From the NCBI GenBank assembly GCA_014529385.2, contig CM043965.1:11768412-11832411 (forward strand): a stretch of DNA of 64,000 nucleotides, read 5' to 3'. Source of the DNA: Adiantum capillus-veneris (lineage: Eukaryota; Streptophyta; Polypodiopsida; Polypodiales; Pteridaceae). Of the stretch, positions 11,512 through 22,806 are shown piece after piece. Under the pieces are notes generated by a model that saw only the letters and a list, made by a program, of their open reading frames with translations, made no database searches and had not been told where the DNA came from. The translations under genes were made by a program, and so were the position numbers. Within the stretch, counting starts at the first letter, position 1; each line of letters starts with the position of its first letter.

Positions 11512-12162
11512 TCGAAGCCCTAGGGTGACCTTAGACTAATCCTATGAGTTGAGAGTTCCTCTGGTGTGCCAGAGTATTCTTTTCTATCTTAGTTTATTCA
11601 GGACCTATAGAGAGGTGCTAGGAAGCGTGTGTCTTGCCTTGGTCACCCATGTTGATGGTTTTAGTTTAGAATTGTATTGGTTTGGGAGATTGAGTGGTTG
11701 AAGAGGTGATAAAGGCATTGGCTAGTCTGTCTGTGTCAGTTAAGTGCTTATCGACTCACAATTACAAAATCCCATTTTTTAATGTTTAGGAGTAGCTTTA
11801 GGTAGATGATTTGATCTTGATCTAGAGCTGACCATCAATGAAATTTTTCTCGAGTTGATTGGTTGCATTGAAATCTTGAAAAAAGAGTGATTCTTACTTG
11901 AAATAGTGCAAAACAAAGTTCATAAAAATGTTTTACATGACTGAGAGTTGCTAAGGGCATAAGAAGGCATTAGAAAGGGCCCTGCACATAAAAATCTAAA
12001 TTTTGCAAGGTTAGACTTTATATGCATATAAAGTCTCCAGTGCTAAAAAGAGACCAGAGTTGTGGAAACAGACTGTGCCAGAGTGTTGAAAAGAGTATGT
12101 ATACCCTAAGAACACCTAGAGTGGGAACTTTTGTCATAAAATTAGGGACCAAAGGCCAAAAT

Positions 12163-12436
12163 TGTTGGGTTCAAGCCCTTGTCATCTACTCGTGGGAAAC
12201 TCCCTTGGAGCATGCAAAGGAGATTTCAACCCGATTTCAGTTAGGAGTCGAGTTGTTTTTGCATGGCTACCCAAAAGCCTCTTATATATGTAAGTTTCAC
12301 AAGAGAAGAGAATATAGCATGTGGTTTTTTTACTGTGTCTAATTCTCCTCTCTCTTCTCTCACCCTCGTTTCTGTTGCTCATCATCACGCTATGGCTCCC
12401 CATCGAAATCACCCTCCATAGCCTATGTTCCTAACA
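12163..12436 (+). repeat. Left LTR of N
   Basis: 274 bp, TGTTGGGTTCAAG to CCTAACA. It matches the right LTR closely; a 10-base segment around 12,230 is missing from the other copy. CTTATATATG near 12,281 is a possible TATA box. Confidence 0.85.
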
Positions 12437-12438
12437 AC

Positions 12439-12450
12439 TGGTATCAGAGC
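12439..12450 (+). promoter_or_regulatory. Primer-binding site of N (tRNA-iMet)
   Basis: TGGTATCAGAGC two bases after the left LTR, the standard plant initiator-Met PBS. Confidence 0.85.
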
Positions 12451-12752
12451 CGGTGCTCTCTACTCGACTTGGCGCGCGGGAACCGCTACTTGCAAAAGGG
12501 AAAGCAAGCTGTCGAATTGCACCAAAATGACAAAATCAACGTCAACATCATTGCCCTGGCTGTCTAAGAAAATTTGGACACTAGATCGTCTCCTAACTCA
12601 GCCTCCACAGCTCGCTGTGAAGCACACAGGAAATCGGCCCTGTTCTGCTTGCCATTGCTACAAAGAAAGCATTTTTGTTTGTTGTGTTCACACTATTTAA
12701 TAATAGTGGCCAACCTACAATAACCTTCTAAGCAAGTGGACAGTCACACCCG

Positions 12753-13310
12753 GTGCTCGATATCGGATTTGCAGCAGCTTATTCACATCTTCCACTCGAT
12801 GATCGGACAACATATTGGAAACTTTTTTATTTAGAGTTTATAAACCGCAATTTGAATGGCAGAAAACACAAAGTGGTCTCCTTCAACATTATAGCTCCGA
12901 AACCTGATGAGAGCAAAACATCATATCAAAAGGATGCTTGTTTTTTAGCTACATGTGCAAAAAAAGAAAAAACAACAACGACCACCCTCGTCACCAATCT
13001 TTATGAGCTTTGCACAATTAAGAATAGATTGATGGAGATTGATCTATTACTACATGTTGATCTGAAAAGACAACTAGTGAAGACTATTTCAATTATTTCC
13101 TTTAGGCACTTGGCATATCAACAGATGCAACACATAAAGATCTTCTTCAAGATTGTGGTACAAGATTTCATGAAGTATTTTTGCCAGTTTAGTGTCATAG
13201 ATTTTTCAGCTTTAATCTATTGTCCAAACAATCATACTCTTTTTCAGTCAAAACCTCTTTTACCTTATTTGTTGTCAGTCATGCTACATCAAAAGCTGTA
13301 CAGGTTATAG
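12753..13310 (+). CDS. 185-aa ORF inside N, not retroviral, unknown
   Basis: An open frame of 185 codons begins MLDIGFAAAYSHLPLDDRTT and fills half of N's internal region. It contains none of the Gag zinc knuckle, DSGA, DDE or RT motifs expected of copia. It could be captured host sequence carried by a non-autonomous element, or a chance ORF. No membrane segment stands out. Confidence 0.3.
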   Translation: MLDIGFAAAYSHLPLDDRTTYWKLFYLEFINRNLNGRKHKVVSFNIIAPKPDESKTSYQKDACFLATCAKKEKTTTTTLVTNLYELCTIKNRLMEIDLLLHVDLKRQLVKTISIISFRHLAYQQMQHIKIFFKIVVQDFMKYFCQFSVIDFSALIYCPNNHTLFQSKPLLPYLLSVMLHQKLYRL

Positions 13311-13610
13311 ACACTACCACATAACAAGTGGTAAGACCTCCCAAAAGTATTTGTTCTCAATCCATTTTTTGTTGCACTTTCATGAGGTTACTGGGTACAC
13401 CTTAAATCCAAGGTTTGGTAGTGAACCAAAAACTCCATCTTTGGTAGCTAACTTTTTTGACCTACACCCTATCTGTTCAAGGGGGGTTACTCACCTAGCA
13501 TCAGGTTATGGATACACCAAAAATCCTTGGTTGTGAGAAAACCTCAAACTCACGGTTGACGAGTACACCAAAAACTCGAGGTGTCATGAGTTGCTTGTCT
13601 AGTTCGGGCT

Positions 13611-13621
13611 TGAGGGGGGGA
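13611..13621 (+). promoter_or_regulatory. Polypurine tract of N
   Basis: TGAGGGGGGGA directly upstream of the right LTR. This is the expected position of the plus-strand DNA primer. Confidence 0.8.
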
Positions 13622-13622
13622 T

Positions 13623-13886
13623 TGTTGGGTTCAAGCCCTTGTCATCTACTTGTGGGAAACTCGCTTGGAGTATGCAAAGGAGATTTCAGTTAGGAGTCGA
13701 GTTTTTTTTGCATGGATACCCAAAAGCCTCTTATATATGTAAAGTTTCACAAGAGAAGAGAATATAGCATGTGGTTTTTTTACTGTGTCGAATTCTCCTC
13801 TCTCTTCTCTCGCCCTTGTTTTTGTTGCTCATCATCATGCTATGGATCCCCATCGGAATCACCCTCCATAGCCTATGCTCCTAACA
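13623..13886 (+). repeat. Right LTR of N
   Basis: 264 bp, same ends as the left LTR. Its last roughly 75 bases plus flank are repeated at 13,907-13,987. Confidence 0.85.
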
Positions 13887-13987
13887 AAAACTTGGAGTGA
13901 TTGTTTTTGTTGCTCATCATCACGCTATGGCTCCCCATCGGAATCACCCTCCATAGCCTATGCTCCTAACAAAAACTTGGAATGATT
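13817..13987 (+). repeat. Tandem duplication of N's LTR end plus flank
   Basis: A segment from TTTTTGTTGCTCATCATC to CCTAACAAAAACTTGGA is present twice in tandem, about 90 bp apart. The second copy includes flanking A sequence, so duplication occurred after N inserted. Confidence 0.8.
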
Positions 13988-15653
13988 GTGACGGAAAAAA
14001 GTAGAAGCTTTAAATTTTGTTGTGAACATATGTACATGTTACTGACAAATAGGGGAACTTATGATAGAAACATAACTAAATTCTGAGATAGGAGACATTA
14101 TATGCGTATATGTCTCTAGCATAGATTTGGACATTATCTTGCATGTTTGTCATCACTAAGACATTTGGGAGGTGTCTATAAGCTTGACCACAAGATTCCA
14201 CACCATTTCGTCAACCAACTTGACATTTAGAGAGAATTTTACAAGTTCTAGCCAAAAACAAAGAAAAGTGGTGAAGAGGTGAATCATTGGCATCAAAACT
14301 TGATTTTGAGCACGTAAGCTTTGTGTACACACAAAAGAGAACCGTTGACTGAGATTTAAGTTCATTTGTGTCAAAAAGACATTATACGCGTATAATGTGT
14401 TTTTGCCCAGAATAGACTCAAATGGTACAAAGGTATATGCCCAAAGTCTCCCAAAGCCTTGGGGAAGTCCATAGTTTAATTTTATTGCATTTGGATCAAA
14501 ATTTGAGCTTGAAAAGACTTGGACACAATAAAAACATTCTACACACCCTTTTTTGGCCACAACTTGGACAAACTTGAATCCAAACTCAAGTCAGAGGATA
14601 TTTGGGAAGTCCCTAAGTGCTGGACTACCTCTAGAGCAAGATTCATTTCAATTGGGTCAAAAAGACATTATACACGTATAATGTCTATATTGATAATATT
14701 GAACATTTTTGAACTTCAGACTACACAGGGGAGGGGGTATGAGCACACAACTATAAGCACAAACCTGCAAAAATTTCTTCAATCTGGTAAAAAAGACTTT
14801 ATACGCGTATAATGTCTTTTTGGCCCTATTGACTTCCAAAGAAAAACTGGGGCATATCCTTGCATTCTAAGGGATTTTAGAAGCTAAAAGCCAAGATTGT
14901 ATTCATTCTGGAGCATATTTGAGCCAGCAAGTGCCAAAGAACAAAAAGTGATCCAGAATCAGAATGCATCTAATTATAACTTGCACATAAGTGGTCCAAT
15001 TGTCATTTTCAAAATTTTGGAGAGTTACATGCATGTTAGAGAACATCTGGTGAATAAATATTTACATTTTTGTCAAATAGACTTTATACATGTATAAAGT
15101 CTAAGGGCCAGATTTAGAGAATATTGAAAAATTAAGCTGGCCAAAGTGTTCCACATCACTCTAATAACACATTTCACTAGTTAATTCACTGGGAAGAACT
15201 TATACATGGAATCAACCCTTTCAAAGAAAAGTTTGGACGGGAAGTACTTGTATGTTCTTACTAATCAATACTGGATGTCACTAAAGTGAGAATCACCACT
15301 CACAAACATTTGCAGAGTCTAAATTTTTGTACAAATAGCCAACAACAAAGTCCAGCAAGTCTAGGCCACTCGGAATTGCAATCAATCAACCGATTGGAGA
15401 GCTGAATTAGCCAAAGTAAGACACAATAGAGCAAACTCTAAAGGTAAAAGGTTTGGATTTGTAGTGGTATGTTAAGGGATTGATGTATTTGAGACCAAGA
15501 AGAAACCTCCAAAGAGACCTAAAATAACAAGGAGATCAGGTCAGCATAGTGTCTACGGAGGAGAGTGTGACCGAAACTAGAATAGATCCACTAGCACCAA
15601 TCGTAGAAGACGATAGTGGAACCGACACCTCCTCTGAATAGTCTTTTTATCTC

Positions 15654-17440
15654 ATGGCGGACCAGAACACCACCGTTAACAACCAGTCCAAGGAGAAAGA
15701 GGGAACACCTATGAGAACCCACCTCGTACATTGAGTTTTACAACCCTTTACTTGGAAGGACCAAATGCCCCATGGGGCTCTAATATATGATGATGAAAGG
15801 GGACGAAAAATCATATGTATTGAGGAAAAAATTGTAGAAGGAGTGGATTCCCTTCTAGCGTACAATGATGGGGATAGATTCCGTGATGATAAGGGAACAC
15901 ATTACCTTATTGTCAAGGATCCAGAGAGCTACAACAAGTATGGGGATAATGTGGCAAAGGGGAAGATGGTTTCTAAGATCACCAAAATACCTCCTCTAAT
16001 AGACCTTCCTAATGCCACCCTATTGTTTGACAAGAAGGTGTCTAAAGTTGTGACTAACAAAGGAGCGGTAGGAATCTATGAATACCCGAATGGGAGAGTC
16101 AAGACATATTTTGGATGTCCAACACCATTTGCCTTTGAGCTAGGCTTAGAAAAGACTCTGTACTTGTTCTCATATGAATCAGGTGAAGGGAGTCTCATAC
16201 TATATGTTGACAAATATGGACAAGAGTATATGCCAATAGAGAAAGAAAAGGTAGCAAGATTGATGTCCACTAGAGTAATTTTAACAGACCTCGCTGCCAC
16301 TCAAGGACTAAACCCTACCCCCATTAAATATACCAATACCTTTGAGGAAATAGAGGATGCGACTAGAATCCTAGCCAGGCAAGCAGGAACGGTAGAAACA
16401 CTAGTTCTTCCTTCGTATCTCAATACAAATCTTGAAACGTTGCAATCATGGTTGCAACCCACGATGACAAGGGAACAAGAGTTCTATAGAGGCAAAGTCC
16501 CTATTACAAATAGATCTTATGTGACCCCCATAGTCTCACCCATTCCCACTACTCTTATTCTTATCCCAAGGAAAGCAAAGGACCAACAACAAAGCCGACC
16601 GCAACAGAATTCCCCTATATGGAAAGACCTAAAACGGAAAGAGGGTTTGCAATGGAACCATCTCTTGAAAGGTCATATAGAGGATATGGGATAGGGGGAG
16701 CATTTGATGGAAGATTGAGACATGAACAAGACATTATGAGGGGAGAAAGATGAGGAGATTCCATAGTTTGACTGGTGGTGGAACAGAGATGTGTTAGACC
16801 TTCTCAAGTCCAAAAATGGGCATACAAAAGGTATTGAGGAGAAGGGGATCCTAGAGATCACGTGGCAACGTTCTTGAGAGTGATCCGAAGGTATTGAGGA
16901 GAAGGGATCCTATAGATCACGTGGCAATGTTCTTGAGAGTGACACGAGCAGAAGAGGTTAGAGACTTCGATACACAATTTGCTGGATTTGGACTCACCCT
17001 AGAGGAGGATGCTGCCACCTAGTTTGATTCTGTGGAAAGACGAGATTTTGGGACCATACAAGAATTTTTTGACGAGTTTGTGGAGGAATTCTCTCAAAGA
17101 GGGATAGCCCACAATACTGTCTCTCAAATCCACAAGTTTAAATAGAAAGAGGGAGAATCTGTCAGGAAGGAATCCCTATGGCTGAAACGATACATAAAGT
17201 TCGAGACTGATGTTGATATTTATCCAAGGTCTGAGAAATCCAAACCTTCAAAAGGACTTGCATATGAAGAAAATCCCCACTCTAAATGAGTTAACCAAAG
17301 AGGCTTTGTTACTGGTAGATAACTGTGAGATCTACAGAGTTGGAGATCTAAGAGACAGAGATGATGATTCATCATCTCAACAAAGTGGTCAAAGTTTGGA
17401 AATACAATACAACAAAATGAACCAGGAGTAAATCAAGAGA
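15654..17440 (+). pseudogene. Gag of element A, broken
   Basis: Starts MADQNTTVNNQ at 15,654. An in-frame TGA follows at 15,732-15,734, then the frame is open to 16,694. The N-terminal domain (ILYVDKYGQEYMPI) matches C's Gag (MVDKYGREYKLI). The Gag core (FDTQFAGFGLTLEE to RGIAHNTVSQI) lies at 16,965-17,140 after several shifts. A tandem duplication at 16,817-16,945 disrupts the middle. Expected role: particle formation. This copy cannot make a full protein. Confidence 0.8.
16817..16945 (+). repeat. Tandem duplication of about 65 bp in A gag
   Basis: GGTATTGAGGAGAAGGGGAT through CACGTGGCAACGTTCTTGAG occurs twice in tandem with a few differences and one base lost. It shifts the Gag frame. Confidence 0.85.
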
Positions 17441-17449
17441 GATTGATAG

Positions 17450-18300
17450 AGGAGGTGCTAAAGATAATTAGCCCATTTGCCAAGCCACAGGCTAATCCAT
17501 TAAAGTGGTGTGCCATCGAACAAAAGTGGAAAAATCATGTTACCGAGTAATGCTACTACAATAAGGGCTATGTGTGAGAATGACAATATGTTCTCCAATT
17601 GCAAGAAGCACCACCTCAAGTACCACTAGTGCCTAGATATACTGCAGGAAATTTGCCAGGACCAACGGGGGTTGAACGAACACAACCAATTTTAGGAAAA
17701 CAACCACCACTCCTAGGGACAAGACCAATAGGGGTGAGTATATTCCCACTATGGAAGAACCAAAGGAACAATCCTTAGTGCCCGTCCTTGTTTAATACAA
17801 AGAGCCAAGTGTAACAATGGCCTACCCAACATACTACCCACGAGAAGAGCCAAGAGTGTCGAAACCATGGAGCATTATTGGCAAGGTTGGACCATTAACA
17901 GTGTCCTAGGCCATAGGAGAAGGTAGATATAGTATGGATGAGAGAAAATTGTTGTTCATAGCCAATGGAGGTTTCAATAATGGACCAAGACCTACTTACT
18001 AGTAGAAGGGTGCTCAAGGAGTTCCACAACAACCGTTGGGACCATGCTTTAAATGTGGGGGCGACCATCTTATGAAAGACTACCCTCATACAAAAATTGT
18101 CAGGGTCAATGCGTATTGTCTAGACTACGGCATTACTCATTTGATTTCCAATTGTCCAAAAAATCCAAACAAAGCGGTCAAAGCAACCATAAACATTTTG
18201 GAGGCTATCCCTTCATGCAGTGGTTCCGAAAATGAACGTTATACTGATATAAGTCATCACATGAGCTCATGCTCAAAAAGAGAAAGGGGGACTCAAAAAT
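17450..18300 (+). pseudogene. Nucleocapsid region of A with two zinc knuckles
   Basis: 18,036-18,300 encodes CFKCGGDHLMKDY, a C-x2-C-x3-H-x4-C knuckle with the last Cys changed to Tyr. It is followed by CLDYGITHLISNC, a second knuckle with its second Cys changed to Tyr. Element C keeps all eight ligands at both sites. The part before this (17,450-18,035) matches C's linker (KWCAIEQKWKNH) with stops. Role: RNA binding by Gag; both fingers are probably inactive here. Confidence 0.7.
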
Positions 18301-19370
18301 GAAGAACAAGACATAAATCACCTAACATTGAACAAAAAGCCAACAAAATACATGGAAAGCTAGAAAAGCACGCTTAGAAGTGAGGAAAAAAAGAGAATAA
18401 AATGTCATAACAGAAGAATTGCATTGAACCAAAGACAACTAGAAAAACTTGAAAGATGAGCACTTCAAAAACCAAAAACACCAACAAATATTGAGCTTGA
18501 GAAGAAAGGGAAATAAAAAAGTGTGAGATTAGGCAGATCTGTGCTGGTAGAGAAAGTGAAAAAACATCTAGACGCACTCTTGAAAGCATATGACTCAAAT
18601 CTAAAAATCGACCAAACTCAGGAGCAAAAATGGATGACATATCCCTATGCTGAGTTAGAAAAACAGAGACTAGAAATGTGTCAAAAGATGATCCAAACTG
18701 TGCAAACCTTACTAGAACCAACTTCAAGGAAACAGGTGGAGGAGGTAGAACTTCCAGTACCAATACCGAGGAACCCTCCAACAAACAAATCAGAACGATT
18801 AATTGTTAGTCCAAAATTTGAATTGAAACTTGAACATTCAATCAAAAAACCGAGGATAGTGTTGAATACAACAGACCTAACATCATGAGGTTTCCAATAT
18901 ATCACACCTGAATTGTATAAAAGTGACGAGGGTTTGAATGAGCTTTGGAGGAAATAAGGGAAGAAAATGAGAAAAATATACTATTCCAAAGGGTTAACAG
19001 AACCAGTATGGGAGAAGATGAATTTCTTCCTCCTATTGAAGAATTTGAGGCAAGTCCTCAAGCAGACCTTGAGATGCACTCTTATTGGGGAGGCAAGGGA
19101 TCTGTGAAATCTTGGGATAGCCAACCTATATCTCTGAAAACTTTACTCCATATATGGGAGAGTATGAAGAAAAGTTGGATGTGAAAGTTGTGTCATCACA
19201 GAAACTCTCTACAAGGAAGGGTATGGACGCCCAGGGGTTGATAACCCTCTTATCAACTCCAGTGACTTGTACCATTACTCTCACCGAGCTTTTCAGAATA
19301 AGACCTAATATGTGGAATATTGTAGGAAAATGTCTTTGAAATTTTAGAGTGAGGGATCCGATTTCATGAA
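18301..19370 (+). pseudogene. Charged linker between Gag and protease of A
   Basis: Broken pieces rich in Lys and Glu, with a segment (18,523-18,888, then 19,154-19,339) matching the B and C linkers, for example VTCTITLTELFRIRPNMWN against B's IQCTLTLRELLKIRLYLWN. Expect a flexible region; no enzyme motif is seen. Confidence 0.55.
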
Positions 19371-20340
19371 TGCAAGAAGGAATCAAGGAATTAGAGAAAC
19401 CTCAAGTAAACATGCAGTCAATGCCTTTAATCAAGGTAGGCAAATACTGTGAAGGGGAAGATGGAAATACCACGCTCTTGATTGAATTAGAAGGTGTCAC
19501 CATTGTGGCTATCCTTCACAGTGGAGTTGGTGTAGCCATCACGACAAAGGATGTGTGAAAGAAATGGGGAGAACCATCTTTGAAAACCACCACGATGAAG
19601 CTGAAACTGGCTGATGGTTATATGGAGAGACCCATAGTGCTATTGGAAAAGATAGTTTTTACGTCTTGTGGAATCGCGTACAAGCATACCTTTGCAATCG
19701 TGGATTTTGGTAAGAAAAATAACTATGACATAATACTTGGACCCTTCATGTGACAACTAAAGATTGTCCAAGATTGGGGCTATAATCACATATACCTTAG
19801 AAACATGGAAACAAATACGAGAATAAACCTTAAAGACCATAGATACAAAGATGTGGACGTAACCCCGTAGAGGAGTTTGATTTTGCTATGGTAGTAGGGT
19901 CAAAACTCCTAGACTGGATAGGTAAACCAAATGAGTTATGGATGTGTGGAGCATCCAATTGTGGAAGCCTGAAACAAGAAGAATGTATTCTAGACAGAGC
20001 GATTGAGGATACAGAATACACTCTGGAACCTTTTCTAGAAGAGTCCTTAGAACCTTTAGATGGACACATATTCTAGCAACCTTACATATGTGCGCTATTG
20101 CAGAGGGACCTACGACTAAGTTTTGTGAACAAGATGGTTATGATGTGGTTCCATAGTACATGGTTGAGTTAATAGAAGGTGGTGGTGATTACCAAATCTC
20201 AGGTCAATCAAGAAAAAATGAAAATAAGTAAGAAATAGATGAGGAGCTGTTCCAAGATTCTACATGTCATCTTAAAGGAGATGATAATGCAGATAATGAA
20301 TGTTCTCACAACCCTAGTGAGCTAGAGGAAGTAATACTTG
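19371..20340 (+). pseudogene. Aspartic protease and downstream linker of A
   Basis: The retropepsin motif reads AILHSGVG where C has AILDSGAG, so the catalytic Asp is replaced by His. The flap-to-end block FAIVDFGKKNNYDIILGPFM follows at about 19,690. A TGA at 19,556-19,558 sits at the same codon as a TGA in C and a Trp codon in B. The linker with MCGASNCGSL and ECILDRA (19,888-20,076) is shared with B and C. Would cleave the polyprotein; inactive here. Confidence 0.75.
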
Positions 20341-20599
20341 ATGTAAGGTTTTACGATTTTCCAAATAAAAAACCTAGACATCAAGCACATTACAAAAAGA
20401 AGAAGGGTGCGCACAAGGCAAGAGATAATTTATTGCCCAACATGAAAAATAAGACGGAATTTTTATCTTTGATGAAGGCTGAAGATTGCATTAAAAACAA
20501 AATATCAGACTAGTTCTCTCAAGATCAAGACCCTAGGACAAAAGACAGTACTAGGGATGTAAAAAAACAAACTCAGAAGTAAAAAAAACAAACTCAGAA

Positions 20600-21660
20600 G
20601 GAATATGCACGCTTTCCTTCTTGGATGGTTTCCCTGGTTACAATTAACTTGCAATTGCACCTGAGGACCAATATAAAACGGCATTTGCAATAGAATGGGG
20701 CATATTTGCATATTGGGTCATGCCATTTGGGTTGACAAATGCACCTGCAACATTTCAAAGATTGATGGCCCATGTCTTCAAGGAGTACTTGAAAAATTTC
20801 TTGGAAATCTATAAGGATAACCTATGTGTACACTCTCTGCAAAGAGAGGAACGTACGAAACACCTCAAAAAGGTATTTGAAAAATGCAAGACATATAGAA
20901 TTCATCTTAATCCAGAAAAATGCATTTTCATGGTAAGACAAGGATGAATCTTGGGGCATATTGTCTTGGAACATGGAATTTCCACAGATCGGGATAAGAT
21001 TAAGTTGATTATCAAAATGCCTAAGCCAATCAATGCAAAGCAAGTACATTGCTTCATGGGACATTGTGGTTATTATAGGAGGTTCATACACATATATGCA
21101 ATTATTGCACAACCACTGTATAGACTTATAGTGATCTTTGAACGGACAGAGGAGTGCAAGAAATCATTTAAGAAATTAAAAGGTGCCCTTGTATCCACTC
21201 CAGTGCTACGAGCATGTGATTGGGAACAAATCTTTCATGTCCATATAGATGGATCTGCATTTGCTATCAAATGTATTTTGGCTCAACCAAGAGAGGGAAC
21301 CATAGATTTCCCAGTCAGCTATTCCAACCGAAAACTAAATAGTGCTAAAAAGAATTATACAACCACTGAGAGAGAAGGGCTTGGAATGATTTATGCCGTG
21401 AAGATATTTTGGCATTATCTCCGCGCAAATAGGTTTGTGTTTTTCATAGACCATCAAGCCCTTTTATAACTTGTTAATAAACCATCCAACACCGGGAAAA
21501 TCGTAAGATGGTTCATTATATTGTTGGAGTTTGAATTTATAGTAGTGGTTCAAAAGGGGAAGACACATCTTTGAGAAGACCACCTCTCTTGGTTACCTAA
21601 TGGAGACGATCCAGAGGGTGTGGATGATGATCTCCCGAATGCATGTCTTTTCAATATAGA
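20600..21660 (+). pseudogene. RT and RNase H of element A
   Basis: RT lacks its N-terminal third. It begins around SWMVSLVTIN/YNQLAIAPED (shifted) and continues VMPFGLTNAPATFQ. The catalytic box reads YKDN where B has YMDD, so RT is dead. The connection domain FMGHCGYYRRFI and RNase H with HIDGSAFAIKCIL and REGLGMIYAVK follow (20,951-21,469), ending DHQALL then a stop. This is an ordinary single gypsy RNase H. Confidence 0.8.
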
Positions 21661-21719
21661 AATGATATGTAAGTGGTCCCAAGAGATCATCTAGATACTA
21701 TCACAGGAAGATCGGGGAG

Positions 21720-22311
21720 TTCGACAAAATGGACCTAGACCTTAAACGAAGAACAATTTGCCAAGCTAGGAACTTTTAGTTGATTGGGGAACGTTTATAT
21801 AATTTAGGCTCCGATGGAATCCTAAGAGTGTGCATAAACCCTGAGGAATACAAAACATATTTGCTGGAAGCACATAATCAGGCGTTAACTCTTCATTGTT
21901 CAGCCACAAAAACTTTCCAACAACTATGACAATTAGGAGTGTATTGGTGTTCATGATTATGCAACAAGTTGCACCAAATGCAGATCAAACCCACCCATCG
22001 AACATGCGACATTGTTTCAATAGCACTTACACCAGAATGGAGTCAATACATTGTTGAGTACTTGGAAAAACACACATTTCTTGAAAATATCACCAAAGCA
22101 CGATAGAGAACGATTGAAATAGAAGCTCGTGATTTCACTCTGATTGAAAATCAGCTCTATAAAAGAGGAAAGGATAACCAACTGAGGCTCTGTGCAACGG
22201 AGAACATGTACATTCCAATTTTGGAACAAGCGCATGGAGGGATTAGTGGGGGCCATTTCTGAGGGGAAACATAACAAAAACTATCCTCACCTCTGGAATA
22301 TAGTGGCAAAC
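21720..22311 (+). pseudogene. Two HHCC modules of A integrase, first exonic half
   Basis: The first module reads GILRVCINPEEYKTYLLEAH, then a second His, QLGVYW, and CTKC (21,800-21,990, some shifts). A second, complete-looking module starts at LYKRGKDNQLRL (22,155), with AHGGISGGHF, and is cut at 22,311 by element O. It resumes at 43,002 with HIDANKYTKFCESC. Normal integrases have one HHCC zinc domain, so the duplication is notable; B shows the same order. Confidence 0.65.
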
Positions 22312-22795
22312 TGCTACAGCTGGAAGCCTGGCTGCCCTGCAAAATACTCAAAATAGCACATAGCAAGAAATAAAACAAATAAATCTACATACCTGCCGAC
22401 TCGCACAAATCCATAATCGAGCACAATACGAGTAGAGAGAGACAGAGAGCGAGAGAGATTGATAGAGCACGTGCAGGCGCACCTCCTAGAGCGGAGTGCT
22501 ACGTCGGCCTAGAGAGAGAGAAGAGAGGAGAGATGAGAAGAGCAACGCAAACACTGGGTGCAATCTCCCCCCGTGCAAGAGTGACCATTTCCCTCTTGCA
22601 CGTATTTCATTTATAGATTTCTTGAATGGTCAAATTGGTTACAAACTGGCCGGCCGGTCATAAATGGCCAAAGCTCATAAAGAGCACTTGAATAATCAAA
22701 TATACATAAAATATAATATCCTTCTGCATAATCCATTATCTGCTAATGCTTTTGCCACCTGTCAACTGAAATGGATAAATGTCAATTTCGTAACA
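22312..22795 (-). repeat. 3' LTR of O
   Basis: 484 bp; on the plus strand TGCTACAGCTGG to CGTAACA. It aligns throughout with the split copy at 33,327/43,001, with visible substitutions and a few small indels. This gives the uninterrupted target sequence AATCTACATACCTG into which G inserted in the other copy. Confidence 0.9.
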
Positions 22796-22806
22796 TACCT
22801 CTCCAT
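22796..22806 (-). promoter_or_regulatory. Polypurine tract of O
   Basis: On the minus strand ATGGAGAGGTA directly abuts the 3' LTR. Confidence 0.65.

Larger units (their letters stand above)
12163..13886 (+). mobile_element. Non-autonomous copia-like element N
   Basis: Two direct LTRs flank 1.19 kb, with a tRNA-iMet PBS after the left LTR and a polypurine tract before the right. Flanks AAAAT (left) and AAAAC (right) are a possible TSD with one mismatch. No Gag, protease, RT or integrase motif is visible inside. It is inserted in A's leader between palindrome copies. Confidence 0.8.
12013..15102 (+). repeat. Array of six 23-24-bp palindromes in A's leader
   Basis: Half-site AGACATTATACG or AGACTTTATATG followed by its reverse complement. 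Copies lie at 12013-12036 (perfect), 14093-14115, 14377-14400, 14663-14686, 14794-14817 and 15079-15102 (perfect). Spacings are 284, 286, 131 and 285 bp. The first gap is about 260-270 bp once N and a local duplication are removed. A shared lead-in of the TTCATTTCAATTGGGTCAAA type precedes several copies. Confidence 0.9.

Noticed and set aside
12013-15102. CRISPR array from regularly spaced repeats
   Set aside because: Spacing is near 285 bp, units are palindromic and imperfect, and the context is a plant retrotransposon leader; there are no cas genes.
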